Shown here piece after piece: positions 17,934 to 27,004 of a DNA stretch of 64,000 bases. The notes under the pieces were generated by a model. The model was not told where the DNA came from. It saw nothing but the letters and a program-made list of their open reading frames with translations, and ran no database searches. Source of the stretch: Belliella buryatensis (lineage in GTDB: Bacteria; Bacteroidota; Bacteroidia; Cytophagales; Cyclobacteriaceae). Every line of letters starts with the position of its first letter. The first letter of the stretch is position 1. The stretch covers positions 1 through 64,000 of the forward strand of contig NZ_FZOK01000009.1 in NCBI RefSeq assembly GCF_900188245.1, read 5' to 3'. A program made the position numbers and the translations under genes.

Positions 17934-18086
17934 ATGAATTCTTTATTGTATTTGATCGCACTGATCTTGTTTATCGGATGGATCTTCGGTTTCTTTGTTT
18001 ATAGTATCGGTGGCCTGATTCACATTTTACTGGTATTGGCGGTCGTTTCGGTACTGCTGAGGTTGATCGGCGGTCGTTCTGTATAG
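17934..18086 (+). CDS. Small membrane protein of the lmo0937 type
   Basis: A 50-residue protein made of two hydrophobic helices (LLYLIALILFIGWIFGFFVY and HILLVLAVVSVLLRLI) joined by SIGGLI. It matches the short lmo0937-family pattern of unknown function, often seen as stress-related two-helix proteins. The start is the ATG at 17934. A factor-independent terminator follows 26 bases after the stop, so it is an independent unit or the tail of the MutS-like transcript. Confidence 0.75.
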   Translation: MNSLLYLIALILFIGWIFGFFVYSIGGLIHILLVLAVVSVLLRLIGGRSV

Positions 18087-18112
18087 ATAATCGCACATTG
18101 ATTCATTATATC

Positions 18113-18136
18113 AAGCCCCACTTAGGGGCTTTTTTT
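18113..18136 (+). terminator. Terminator AAGCCCC/GGGGCTT with T-run
   Basis: A 7-bp perfect stem (18113-18119 with 18125-18131) and loop ACTTA, followed by a T-run. It closes the small membrane protein unit and insulates purK. Confidence 0.85.
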
Positions 18137-18195
18137 GTAAAGGTTATCATGCCTGTTCTTTTTTCCTTATTTTTGAGCATCAAAACCAAATCAAA

Positions 18196-19335
18196 GTGCA
18201 GGAAAACTATCAGCAAAAAACATTAGGAATCTTAGGTGGTGGTCAATTGGGCCGTATGCTCATCCAATCTGCCATCAATTATAATATTGATATTCACATC
18301 TTGGATCCAGACGCCAACGCACCCTGCAAGGCTATTGCACATCAATTTACTCAAGGGTCATTGACTGATTTTGATACGGTTTATAGTTTTGGCCAAGCTT
18401 GTGATGTGATTACCATAGAGATTGAAAATGTCAACACTGATGCACTACAAAAATTAGCTGATGAAGGTAAGGAAGTGTTTCCTCAACCACACTTGATCAA
18501 GCTGATACAAGACAAAAGAGAACAAAAGCAATTTTATAAAGAAAAAGGCATACCTACGGCGAAATTTATCCTCACCGCCAATAAGGATGAGGTAATTGCC
18601 AATGCAGATTTTTTACCTGCTGTGAACAAACTAGGAAGGGAAGGCTATGATGGTCGAGGAGTCCAGTTATTAAGAACAACAGCAGATTTAGAGAAGGCCT
18701 TTGAAGCACCAGGCCTATTGGAAAAATTGATTGATTTTGATAAAGAACTTGCTGTGATTGTAGCGAGAAACAAGCGGGGTGAATTGATCGCTTATCCAGC
18801 AGTAGAATGTGCCTTTCATCCGACAGCCAATTTAGTAGAATTTCTTTTTGCTCCTGCCACGGTCAGCTCAGAGATTGAAGCAAGTGCCAAGCAAGTAGCT
18901 TTACGAGTGATTGAATCATTGGACTTGGTGGGTATTTTGGCAGTAGAGTTATTCGTGACCAAAGGAGGGGATATTCTTGTCAACGAGATTGCACCTCGAC
19001 CACACAACTCAGGCCATCATACCATAGAAGCGAATTTCACTTCTCAATTTGAGCAACACATAAGGGCTGTGATGAACATGCCACTAGGAAATACAGAGTT
19101 GAGGAGTGCTGCTGCGATGGTCAATCTCTTGGGAGAGGAAGGTTACACTGGTGATGCTATTGTCGAAGGGCTCGATGATGCGCTGGCAGAAAAGGGCGTG
19201 TATGTACATCTCTATGGAAAGAAAACGACCAAACCCTTTAGGAAAATGGGGCATGTGACATTATTGGATGAAGACCTAGGCCAATTGAAGCGCCGAGCGA
19301 TGGAAATCAAGGAAAAAATCAAGATAAAAGCATAA
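18196..19335 (+). CDS. purK: 5-(carboxyamino)imidazole ribonucleotide synthase (PurK)
   Basis: A 379-residue ATP-grasp enzyme that carboxylates AIR to N5-CAIR. Visible features are the N-terminal [17 protein letters not shown] dinucleotide-like motif, the ATP-grasp segment [51 protein letters not shown] and the family-typical end. The start is GTG at 18196; no ATG lies in a better place. It is followed two bases later by purE, so they form a bicistronic purine unit. Confidence 0.93.
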   Translation: MQENYQQKTLGILGGGQLGRMLIQSAINYNIDIHILDPDANAPCKAIAHQFTQGSLTDFDTVYSFGQACDVITIEIENVNTDALQKLADEGKEVFPQPHLIKLIQDKREQKQFYKEKGIPTAKFILTANKDEVIANADFLPAVNKLGREGYDGRGVQLLRTTADLEKAFEAPGLLEKLIDFDKELAVIVARNKRGELIAYPAVECAFHPTANLVEFLFAPATVSSEIEASAKQVALRVIESLDLVGILAVELFVTKGGDILVNEIAPRPHNSGHHTIEANFTSQFEQHIRAVMNMPLGNTELRSAAAMVNLLGEEGYTGDAIVEGLDDALAEKGVYVHLYGKKTTKPFRKMGHVTLLDEDLGQLKRRAMEIKEKIKIKA

Positions 19336-19337
19336 CA

Positions 19338-19853
19338 ATGAGTAAGCAAGTAGGAATCATCATGGGCAGCAAATCAGACCTGCCAATCATGTCAGAAGCA
19401 GCTAAAGCTCTGGAAGAGCTGGGCGTTGGCTATGAACTGACTGTAGTCTCAGCCCATAGAACCCCGCATAGAATGATAGAATACGCTGAAAATGCCAGAC
19501 AAAGAGGTATCAAGGTCATCATCGCTGGTGCTGGAGGTGCAGCGCACTTGCCTGGGATGGTTGCTTCTCTGACTTCTTTGCCAGTGATAGGCGTTCCTAT
19601 TTTGTCAAGCAATTCAATCGACGGATGGGATAGTATTTTATCGATCTTACAAATGCCAGGAGGTATTCCTGTAGCTACCGTTGCATTGAATGGGGCCAAA
19701 AATGCAGGGATTCTTGCTGCCTCTATCGTCGGGGCATTTGACGCCAAGGTAGCCGAAAGCCTGGATAATTTCAAAAAAGATCTCAAACAAAAAGTAGAAG
19801 ATTCTGCTAGAGAGATTGAATTGAAAGGATGGAAAGAGGGCTTGGATGATTAA
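19338..19853 (+). CDS. purE: N5-CAIR mutase (PurE)
   Basis: A 171-residue class I PurE that converts N5-CAIR to [43 protein letters not shown] and [21 protein letters not shown] are the substrate-binding loops, including the conserved Ser-Asp and His. It lies directly after purK with two bases between stop and start. Confidence 0.94.
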   Translation: MSKQVGIIMGSKSDLPIMSEAAKALEELGVGYELTVVSAHRTPHRMIEYAENARQRGIKVIIAGAGGAAHLPGMVASLTSLPVIGVPILSSNSIDGWDSILSILQMPGGIPVATVALNGAKNAGILAASIVGAFDAKVAESLDNFKKDLKQKVEDSAREIELKGWKEGLDD

Positions 19854-19861
19854 TATAATTT

Positions 19862-20014
19862 ATGGACTTGAATAGAATAATTAAATTCAAACTGGGCAAA
19901 GAGGATTGGGAAATGCCGCTTGGTGTACTTCTCCTTCTAGGTGGAATAAGCCTATTGATGATTTTAGGAGGGCTTTATTTGGGTTTCAAATTTGGCGAAA
20001 GTGTGCAGCCCTAA
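19862..20014 (+). CDS. Small single-span membrane protein after purE
   Basis: A 50-residue frame starting eight bases after the purE stop: a charged head (MDLNRIIKFKLGKEDWE) and one glycine-rich hydrophobic helix (LGVLLLLGGISLLMILGGLYLG). Direction and spacing suggest it is the third gene of the purK-purE unit. It ends four bases into the convergent gene. Function unknown. Confidence 0.55.
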   Translation: MDLNRIIKFKLGKEDWEMPLGVLLLLGGISLLMILGGLYLGFKFGESVQP

Positions 20015-20466
20015 TCCAAAAATAAACCCCATCCATCATCAAAGCGCTCAGTACCATCAAAAGCAGTGACCCACTCCTTGAACAGTACTCTAAATTCCTC
20101 TATAGCATCTCTCAATAGTTGAAGATGTTCTTCTGCATGGGTTCCTTCTAAGGCAAGTTGATAGGTCATGCTTTGAAGGCTTTTGGCATGGACTTTCATG
20201 ATCACTGCATTTTCCATTTTGATGATATAGTCATCCACACTGTGAGCCCCTGAAAATTTTGCTGGCAATAATCCTGCACTTTCCAGCATCAGTCCACCAT
20301 ACAGTTCTTTTCTGGCTTCATCTAAGGAGCCTACTAAAGCATGAGTCAAATCAAAAATCTCCATGCCTTTGAGTTTTAGGGGATGGAGTTTCAATTCATC
20401 CCTTTTCCTTTGAAATTCTTCCATATCATCTTCATCAAAGTCGTTGTCATCAAAATCATCCCACAT
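20011..20466 (-). CDS. Conserved-looking cytosolic protein, unknown function
   Basis: About 151 residues, strongly acidic at the start (DDFDDNDFDEDDMEEFQRKRDE) and helical through the rest (EIFDLTHALVGSLDEARKELYG, ALEGTHAEEHLQLLRDAIEEFR). No signal peptide or membrane helix. It follows the DUF3127 gene on the same strand with a gap of about 77 bases. I do not recognise a named family. Confidence 0.7.
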   Translation of the reverse strand: MWDDFDDNDFDEDDMEEFQRKRDELKLHPLKLKGMEIFDLTHALVGSLDEARKELYGGLMLESAGLLPAKFSGAHSVDDYIIKMENAVIMKVHAKSLQSMTYQLALEGTHAEEHLQLLRDAIEEFRVLFKEWVTAFDGTERFDDGWGLFLD

Positions 20467-20543
20467 GGTTTAAAAAGGTTTTTATGTAAAAATAGTATAG
20501 CAAATAACCCTGAGCCAATCAAGCCCAGGGTCCAAAGTATCTT

Positions 20544-20906
20544 TTAGAAAGGTAATACATCCTCACCATCTTCACTTGAGAATGAGGTCACATCTGGCAT
20601 TGCAGCAGCGGTGGCACTTGATTGAGCAGGAGCGGCAGGAGCTCCTTGCTTATCTACTTTCCAAGCTTTGACATCCGTATACCACTTACCGTTAAATTCC
20701 CTACTCTCGATTTCGATTCCAGCAATCACCTCGTCTCCTACATTCATATTGAATTGATCAATTTTGTCTCCCCATACGGTTAAGGCTACTTTCTTGGGGT
20801 AATTTCCTCCTGTCTCAAGGATATAATCCCGCTTCCTCCATGTTCCATTTCTTCCGTTCCCATTTTGCTCAGCCATTACCTGAACAATTTTTCCACTGAT
20901 TTCCAT
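20544..20906 (-). CDS. DUF3127-domain protein, OB-fold-like
   Basis: A 120-residue protein with the DUF3127 pattern MEISGKIVQVM, TWRKRDYILETGGNYPKKVALTVWGDK and GDEVIAGIEIESREFNGKWYTDVKAW. An Ala/Pro/Ser-rich linker and an acidic tail ending EDGEDVLPF follow. The overall shape (OB-like fold plus acidic C-terminal tip) recalls single-stranded DNA-binding proteins. DNA binding is an inference from that shape. Confidence 0.85.
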   Translation of the reverse strand: MEISGKIVQVMAEQNGNGRNGTWRKRDYILETGGNYPKKVALTVWGDKIDQFNMNVGDEVIAGIEIESREFNGKWYTDVKAWKVDKQGAPAAPAQSSATAAAMPDVTSFSSEDGEDVLPF

Positions 20907-21382
20907 ATTGCTATTTTATTTGATTGCTGTCGAAAAACGAAGGTAATAAAATCAATGCAAAATCCCCATTGGAATCTCTTTCTGTAATTTTGATTTTATG
21001 ATTATCCGCAGTGAGACCAGTATGCATATTGGATTTTAGCATTATGAAGCATGGTGTAGTGGAAATTATAGTATTCTACTATTTCATATGGTCAATAGTA
21101 AAAAAGTAGGCCTCCCTGATTTTACTAACTTAAAAAAAGAATCGGTTTTAAAGTAGAAAAAAATAAATGGACTATTGCAAATTTTATTTCACTTTTGGAA
21201 GCCTCAACTGTAATTATTGATAGTGATATAGACTTTTACCAAGACAAATTGTTATAAAAAAATTCTTTTATCTATTGCATGATTGTTATTGAATCTATAC
21301 ATTTGATTTCGTTCGTATTTTTCTTTCAACATAAACATATACTATGGCATAAACCTCTACGTTATTCAAAAGTCAAATCAGT
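20907..21382. other. Intergenic with a lone IS1595-type end and a decayed frame
   Basis: TATGATTATCCGC at 20997-21009 equals the left end of the IS1595-derived element at 59634, but no matching right end follows within this gap. Bases 21051-21256 hold pieces of a broken coding frame (for example VNSKKVGLPDFTNLKKES and, one frame away, KNKWTIANFISLLEAST), suggesting a frameshifted relic. The last 100 bases are AT-rich and probably hold the sigma factor promoter. Confidence 0.4.
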
Positions 21383-21985
21383 ATGAGTAAAAGGATTGGT
21401 CCTAAAGACAGCGAGCTAATAGCACAATACAGGGCTGGAAGTGAAGCTGCATTTGAAATGTTGGTAGAAAAATATCAATCAAGAGTTTTCACCACCATAT
21501 ATCTGATTGTCAAAGATCAAGGAGTTGCGGAGGATTTGTTGCAGGACGTATTTGTGAAAGTAGTCCAAACATTGAATTCCGACCGCTACAACGAAGAGGG
21601 GAAATTTCAGCCATGGTTGATGCGTATAGCGCATAATCTTGCTATTGATCATTTCAGAAAAAGTAAACGCTATCCTACCATCGTCATGGAGGATGGAGAA
21701 AGTATATTTAATACCTTGAGGTTTGCTGAAAACAATGTGGAAGACCTTAAGGTCAAGGAGGACACCATTGAGATGGTTCGAAAACTGATAGACGAGCTTC
21801 CAGAAACTCAAAAGCAAGTTTTGATCATGAGACACTACATGGACTTGAGTTTTCAGGAAATTGCAGAACAGACAGGAGTAAGTATCAATACAGCCCTCGG
21901 GCGGATGAGATATGCCTTGATCAATTTGAGAAAAAAAATGAAATTAGTAAACATAGCCTATGATAAAACAATTTACCCCAAATGA
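21383..21985 (+). CDS. ECF-type RNA polymerase sigma factor
   Basis: A 200-residue sigma-70 family protein with region 2 (FEMLVEKYQSRVFTTIYLI, DLLQDVFVKV, PWLMRIAHNLAIDHFRK) and region 4 (LPETQKQVLIMRHYMDLSFQEIAEQTGVSINTALGRMRYAL). Both domains look complete. Its stop overlaps the next small gene by 26 bases, which suggests translational coupling with a partner or inhibitor. The regulon cannot be deduced. Confidence 0.93.
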   Translation: MSKRIGPKDSELIAQYRAGSEAAFEMLVEKYQSRVFTTIYLIVKDQGVAEDLLQDVFVKVVQTLNSDRYNEEGKFQPWLMRIAHNLAIDHFRKSKRYPTIVMEDGESIFNTLRFAENNVEDLKVKEDTIEMVRKLIDELPETQKQVLIMRHYMDLSFQEIAEQTGVSINTALGRMRYALINLRKKMKLVNIAYDKTIYPK

Positions 21986-22193
21986 CTTGGTCAGATATAT
22001 CTACCAAGAAATGAACGAAGGGGAGAGTGAGCTTCTAATGCAGGCCTTGCACCTAGACGAGTCTTTGATGCAAGAATATTTGGAAATGCTGAGCACAATA
22101 GAGAAGTTAGATCAAATCACACTCCAGCCTTCGGAAAAAGTAGTAAAGGCCATTTTTAAAAAAGCCAAATCTACGGGACTCGAAAGAGTATGA
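21960..22193 (+). CDS. Small protein overlapping the sigma factor gene
   Basis: A 77-residue soluble helical protein: FTPNDLVRYIYQEMNEGESELLMQALHLDESLMQEYLEML. The start resembles the cytosolic head of anti-sigma factors, but there is no membrane segment and no zinc motif. Overlap with the sigma gene and the shared terminator support a regulatory partnership, which is inference. Confidence 0.75.
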   Translation: MIKQFTPNDLVRYIYQEMNEGESELLMQALHLDESLMQEYLEMLSTIEKLDQITLQPSEKVVKAIFKKAKSTGLERV

Positions 22194-22211
22194 AAATTTC
22201 AAAACAAGGTG

Positions 22212-22244
22212 GGCCTGAGACTATTCTCAGGCCTTTGCTTTTTT
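22212..22244. terminator. Terminator GGCCTGAGA/TCTCAGGCC with T-rich tail
   Basis: A 9-bp perfect stem (22212-22220 with 22225-22233), tetraloop CTAT, then TTTGCTTTTTTA. It terminates the sigma factor unit and, in the opposite direction, lies just past the stop of the convergent esterase gene. Confidence 0.85.
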
Positions 22245-23121
22245 ATGGCACTTGTACCTTCAAAAACTCCGCTGTCTGTGCAATCATCTCTCTGTATATA
22301 GACTCTGAAAATCCATGTTGTGCACCTTGCACATACCTTTTGGTAAAAGGGACATTGTTGGCAGTGAGCTTTTCTTCTAACAAATAGCTCTGCTGAATAG
22401 GAACTACATTGTCAGCCGTGCCATGAAAAAAGGCAGTCGGGACACTGCTACTTCTTACATGGGTTGTTGGACTTGATGCGGCATAACCTTGCGGGTTAGA
22501 ACTAGGGCTTCCGCCGATCAGAGCTTCAATTAGAGCCGTGGTAATGAAATTGAATCCATGAAAAGTAGGAAAATCTGTTGGAGGAAAGAAAGCAACTGCC
22601 GCTTTGATGGTACGATTTGGGTTGTTTTTATAAGCATGTAGTAGTGCCAAATGTCCACCTGCACTACCACCAGCTAAAACTATATCATCGGAGACATCCC
22701 AGGCGCTTAGTCTAGATTTGATATAAGTGATGGCGGCTTGGACATCTTCTTCTTGATTGGGAAAGCGATTGCTGCCCGTGGTGATGTTATAGAGGCGGTA
22801 ATTCAAAGAAACAAAGGCATAATCCTCCAACTCAGCTTCAAGCCAAGGTTTGAATCTGCTGAATTCTGATTTGTCCCCATCTGTCCAAGCACCGCCATGA
22901 ATCCAAACAAATAATTTGGTGCTATTGCTAGAGCGGTTTGCAGGAAGGTATACATCCATGACCTGCCTAGGATGATTGCCGTAATCATCATCAATAATTT
23001 CTACTGCTACTGAAGGGTCAAGATTGAGTGGCGCTTCCTCTGGCTCAGCACATGAAAAAACAATAAAAATGTTCAATACACAACTTACTATAGCCCCTTT
23101 CCTGTCAATTCTTTTCAACAT
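22243..23121 (-). CDS. Alpha/beta hydrolase lipoprotein (esterase/lipase-like)
   Basis: A 292-residue hydrolase of the BD-FAE/hormone-sensitive-lipase type. The signal ends IFIVFSC, with Cys as lipidation site. The oxyanion motif is HGGAWTDGD and the nucleophile elbow GGSAGGHLAL (Ser). The catalytic Asp is in FHGTADNVVP and the His in QHGFS. It probably cleaves short-chain or carbohydrate-linked esters at the cell surface; the substrate is not known. It is transcribed alone. Confidence 0.88.
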   Translation of the reverse strand: MLKRIDRKGAIVSCVLNIFIVFSCAEPEEAPLNLDPSVAVEIIDDDYGNHPRQVMDVYLPANRSSNSTKLFVWIHGGAWTDGDKSEFSRFKPWLEAELEDYAFVSLNYRLYNITTGSNRFPNQEEDVQAAITYIKSRLSAWDVSDDIVLAGGSAGGHLALLHAYKNNPNRTIKAAVAFFPPTDFPTFHGFNFITTALIEALIGGSPSSNPQGYAASSPTTHVRSSSVPTAFFHGTADNVVPIQQSYLLEEKLTANNVPFTKRYVQGAQHGFSESIYREMIAQTAEFLKVQVP

Positions 23122-23244
23122 AATGATCTAAACTTTTTTGCTATTCCAAAAACGATTCACATTGGCTGATGTTGTAAATAAATCTATGTCAGCAAGAGAA
23201 TTCAGCATTAAGATATTATTTTTATCAATCTAAACAGCCAAATA

Positions 23245-23922
23245 ATGTTAAAAAAAGAAAGATATAAAACCTTTATTGATCATTTTGAAACTAATATGCC
23301 AATTGCTGAAACTGAATTGGAATATGACAATCCATTTCAGTTATTGGTAGCTGTGGTACTCAGTGCACAGTGTACTGACAAGCGGGTCAATATAGTTACT
23401 AAAAAGCTTTTTGAACATTTTCCAAGTCCCGAACATTTGGCAACTTCTAATTTTGATGAGCTATTCCCTTTTATCAGGAGCATCTCCTATCCCAATAATA
23501 AGACGAAACACTTGCTTGGTCTAGGGAAAATGTTGGTGGAGGACTTCGGTAGTGAGGTTCCTTCTACAGTCGAGGATTTGATCAAACTTCCGGGGGTAGG
23601 AAGAAAAACGGCTAATGTAATCACTTCCGTCGTTTGGAATCAGCCTAATATGGCAGTGGATACGCACGTTTTCAGGGTTTCCAAACGTCTTGGCTTAGTT
23701 CCGCAAAATGCCAAAACGCCTCTAGAAGTTGAAAAACAATTGGTCAAAAATATTCCTGATCGGTACATACACAAAGCGCATCACTGGCTAATTCTACATG
23801 GACGATACATTTGTTTAGCCAGAAAACCTAAATGTGAATTATGCAACATCACACATTTTTGCAGGTACTACGAAAAGGCGAACAAGGTAAAGGCTGTCAT
23901 AGAAAAATCCAATAAGGCCTAA
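23245..23922 (+). CDS. nth: Endonuclease III (Nth)
   Basis: A 225-residue DNA glycosylase/AP lyase of base-excision repair. The helix-hairpin-helix LPGVGRKTANVI is followed by the catalytic Asp in MAVDTHVFRVSKRLG. The Lys lies in the earlier segment LLVAVVLSAQCTDKRVN. The [4Fe-4S] cluster is CLARKPKCELCNITHFC (C-x6-C-x2-C-x5-C). It is followed three bases later by asnB, probably in one transcript. Confidence 0.95.
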   Translation: MLKKERYKTFIDHFETNMPIAETELEYDNPFQLLVAVVLSAQCTDKRVNIVTKKLFEHFPSPEHLATSNFDELFPFIRSISYPNNKTKHLLGLGKMLVEDFGSEVPSTVEDLIKLPGVGRKTANVITSVVWNQPNMAVDTHVFRVSKRLGLVPQNAKTPLEVEKQLVKNIPDRYIHKAHHWLILHGRYICLARKPKCELCNITHFCRYYEKANKVKAVIEKSNKA

Positions 23923-23925
23923 TTT

Positions 23926-25716
23926 ATGTGCGGCATATCCCTTCTGATTGACAACAGCCCAAAGGCGGAACAAAAAATCCGTCGTATGATGTCGGCCAAC
24001 CTTCATCGGGGTCCAGATCATTCTGAATACAATCGAGTAAGTGATAAAGTATGGGTGGCAGGGAACCGACTGAAAATTTTGGACCTGAGCGACGCCTCCA
24101 ATCAGCCCATTTGGGATGAAAAAAGACGGTGTGTGCTAGTCTGGAATGGAGCCCTTTACAATTACCAAGATTTAAGAAACCAACTTTTGGATCTGGGCTT
24201 TACTTTTAAGACAAGCTCAGACTCTGAGGTTTTTCTTAATTGGCTCAAGGCACATGGAAAAACGGGCATTCAATCGCTCAAAGGAATGTATTCTTTTGTT
24301 TTTGTGAATCTAGACTTGGAGGAAATTATCATAGCAAGAGATCCATCTGGAGAGAAGCCACTTTTTTACTATCAAAAAGATAGTCTATGGGTTTTTTCAT
24401 CGGAAGCTAGAGGCGTAAAAGCCGGTTTGGATATAGGACCAAATGTGGATGGAAATCAGTTTCTGCCTTACTTTTACTCAAGGCATAGTTTTCCAGATCA
24501 AAGTTTTTATAAAGACATTCGGCAGTTCCTTCCTGGAGAGGGGTTAAAGTTGGATTTAAAAGGAAACTACAAAGAGAAGTTTTCATGGAAACATGAAGCT
24601 ATAAATAAGGAATCTTTTTCCCAGCAACTTTTCGAATCTAAACTCAAGGATGCCGTCCTAAAAAACTTTCATACCGAGCGCAATGTGGGCGTGATTTTGA
24701 GTGGTGGAGCAGACAGCAGCCTTTTGTATCAGTTGTGGCTAGAAGAAACTGGACAGCCTATGCCAACCTTTACAGCTACTTTTGAAAAGACATTTCAAAA
24801 AAAATATCAAGATCCCATTTATGCCAGAAAGTTGACCAGTCAGCATGAAGGTTTTCATCATGAAGTTCATATCAATCTGGAAAAGGTTAAAGCAAACTGG
24901 CAGGAATACATCGAGTCTTTGGACCAACCCGTGGGAGATAGTGCAAGTTTACTGACTTGGATGATTGGTAAAGAAGCGAAGTCTGATGTGCAAGTATTGA
25001 TCTCAGGAGCAGGTGCTGACGAGCTTTTGGGAGGCTATCAGCGACATAGCGCTTATAAATTCTATTTGCGCAACAAAGACCAGCTGCTGAAGCTCAAATC
25101 TTATATCCTATGGCTACCACTACCTAGAAGAGTCCGTAAATTTTTGGCTAGTATCAAAGAAGATCCCAAACATACATTTTTGAATTTTGCTTCCTTGAGC
25201 CCAATTCCAGAAGATATTGTAAAGCAATTCTTGAGTTGGTACCCTGATGGGTCAAATACTTATAGTGCAGCACTTAATTTTGATAGGAATTATTATTTGA
25301 TCAATGATATCCTCAAAGTTCATGACAATGCCTGCATGGCTCATGGCATAGAAGGTAGAGCTCCCTATTTGGACTTTGACTTGATCGCTTGGATTACGAG
25401 TTTTTCGGATTCAGAACACTTAAACATCTGCGGAAAGCTACCTATCAAATCAGCACTTACATCTAGGGGAATGCAAATGATCGCCAAGCGCAAGAAACTT
25501 GGGTTTGGGCTTCCTTTGGAAGAATGGATTGCTAAGGATAAAACTTTTCAAAACTGGATATACCCCGAAATCAAAGCCATGTACGATAAATGGGGGCAAT
25601 ATTTTCCCTTAGAAATGCAATCGCTTTGTAAGAGTCCAGAAAAAGCCTCAAAAGATCAATTTCTATTGATCTGGAATATGTTTATCTTGGCGTCTTGGCT
25701 CAGAGTACATGCTTGA
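23926..25716 (+). CDS. asnB: Asparagine synthase, glutamine-hydrolysing
   Basis: A 596-residue class II amidotransferase. Cys2 of MCGISLLID is the glutaminase nucleophile. The synthetase domain carries the PPi loop ILSGGADSSLL (about residue 262) and SGAGADELLGGYQRH. AsnB paralogues of this type are frequent beside glycosyltransferases in surface polysaccharide loci, and a GT4 follows directly here. Its acceptor may therefore be a sugar acid or a peptide instead of free aspartate. Confidence 0.88.
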   Translation: MCGISLLIDNSPKAEQKIRRMMSANLHRGPDHSEYNRVSDKVWVAGNRLKILDLSDASNQPIWDEKRRCVLVWNGALYNYQDLRNQLLDLGFTFKTSSDSEVFLNWLKAHGKTGIQSLKGMYSFVFVNLDLEEIIIARDPSGEKPLFYYQKDSLWVFSSEARGVKAGLDIGPNVDGNQFLPYFYSRHSFPDQSFYKDIRQFLPGEGLKLDLKGNYKEKFSWKHEAINKESFSQQLFESKLKDAVLKNFHTERNVGVILSGGADSSLLYQLWLEETGQPMPTFTATFEKTFQKKYQDPIYARKLTSQHEGFHHEVHINLEKVKANWQEYIESLDQPVGDSASLLTWMIGKEAKSDVQVLISGAGADELLGGYQRHSAYKFYLRNKDQLLKLKSYILWLPLPRRVRKFLASIKEDPKHTFLNFASLSPIPEDIVKQFLSWYPDGSNTYSAALNFDRNYYLINDILKVHDNACMAHGIEGRAPYLDFDLIAWITSFSDSEHLNICGKLPIKSALTSRGMQMIAKRKKLGFGLPLEEWIAKDKTFQNWIYPEIKAMYDKWGQYFPLEMQSLCKSPEKASKDQFLLIWNMFILASWLRVHA

Positions 25717-25783
25717 TCTCCTTTTGGTCTAATCAATCAGATTTGTTCAAAGCCTATATTTGAAGATAAATCGATTTGCAAAG

Positions 25784-27004
25784 ATGAAAATCATCTACAT
25801 TCATCAATACTTTCTAACACCTGAAGAAGGTGGGGCGGTTCGCTCCTACCACCTTGCAAAAGGCATGGTTGCTGCTGGAATAGCTGTAGATATGATCACT
25901 GCCCACAATAAGGACTATTACGACCTCAGGATCATTGACGGCATTAGGGTGCATTACTTGCCCGTCAGTTACAAGCAAGAATGGGGGTTTGTAAAGAGAT
26001 CTTTGTCATTTCTGAAATTTGTAGCACAAGCCAAAAAATTGATCAAAAAACTTCCAAGACCAGATTATTTGTATGTGAGTTCCACGCCGCTCACCACCGG
26101 ATTATTAGGACTTTGGGCAAAGCGAAAATTTGCTATTCCTTATTTCTTTGAGATCCGAGATTTATGGCCTGATGCACCTATTCAAGTTGGTGCAATTCGC
26201 AATCCAGTTTTCAAAAAGTTGCTTCATCAATTAGAAAAAAGAATCTATAAGCACGCACTAAAGTGCATTGCCCTTTCCCCGGGGATAGCAAATGCAGTAC
26301 GGACTCGGACAAATTCTCCGGTAGCCATTGTCTCCAACTTTTCTGATACGGAGTTTTTTCATCCATCGATGGACAAAAATTCCTTACTCTTAGAGCAACT
26401 AGGGCTAGAGGATAGTTTGACGATCCTATATGCGGGTGCCATCGGACAAGTCAATGCAGTTGGCGAGCTCCTTGACCTTGCTAAAGCAGCGCTTGAACAA
26501 GGAAAGCCTTATCAGTTTTTGGTTGTGGGCAAAGGAAGCCATCAACAAGCTTTATTAGAGAAAGCCGCAGAATTAGGATTAAAAAACTTCAGGTTCTTTG
26601 ACTTCGGCAATAAGCAAAAGGTCAAAATGCTCTTGGACATCTCAGACATGGCATTCATTTCTTTTGAACATTTGCCTGTATTGAAGACCAACTCTCCAAA
26701 TAAGTTCTTTGATGCACTTGCTGCTGGCAAGGCTATTTTAGTCAATCACAAAGGTTGGGTATATGATTTGACTAAAAAATACCAACTTGGCATCTATCAT
26801 CATAGCAAGTCTCCAGAGAAAACATTGGCCAAGATTGATCAAATGCTAGCAGAAAATAAGCTGGCAGTGTATCAACGACATGCAAGAAAACTAGCAGAAG
26901 AGCACTTTACTAAAGAAATGGCCATCAAAAGATTACTGTCTGCTATTGATGCCAATCAATTCGGGAATGAAATTACTGACGAGGTTTATATCCTGAGCGC
27001 CTGA
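25784..27004 (+). CDS. Glycosyltransferase family 4, WbuB-like
   Basis: About 406 residues with the two-domain GT-B layout. The N-terminal domain starts MKIIYIHQYFLTPEEGGAVR and contains FFEIRDLWPDAP. The C-terminal domain has ILYAGAIGQVNAV and the donor-binding EHLPVLKTNSPNKFFDALAAGK. It uses an activated sugar; acceptor unknown. The ATG at 25784 is chosen over an upstream TTG. The 3' end overlaps the convergent gldB by 32 bases. Confidence 0.88.
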   Translation: MKIIYIHQYFLTPEEGGAVRSYHLAKGMVAAGIAVDMITAHNKDYYDLRIIDGIRVHYLPVSYKQEWGFVKRSLSFLKFVAQAKKLIKKLPRPDYLYVSSTPLTTGLLGLWAKRKFAIPYFFEIRDLWPDAPIQVGAIRNPVFKKLLHQLEKRIYKHALKCIALSPGIANAVRTRTNSPVAIVSNFSDTEFFHPSMDKNSLLLEQLGLEDSLTILYAGAIGQVNAVGELLDLAKAALEQGKPYQFLVVGKGSHQQALLEKAAELGLKNFRFFDFGNKQKVKMLLDISDMAFISFEHLPVLKTNSPNKFFDALAAGKAILVNHKGWVYDLTKKYQLGIYHHSKSPEKTLAKIDQMLAENKLAVYQRHARKLAEEHFTKEMAIKRLLSAIDANQFGNEITDEVYILSA

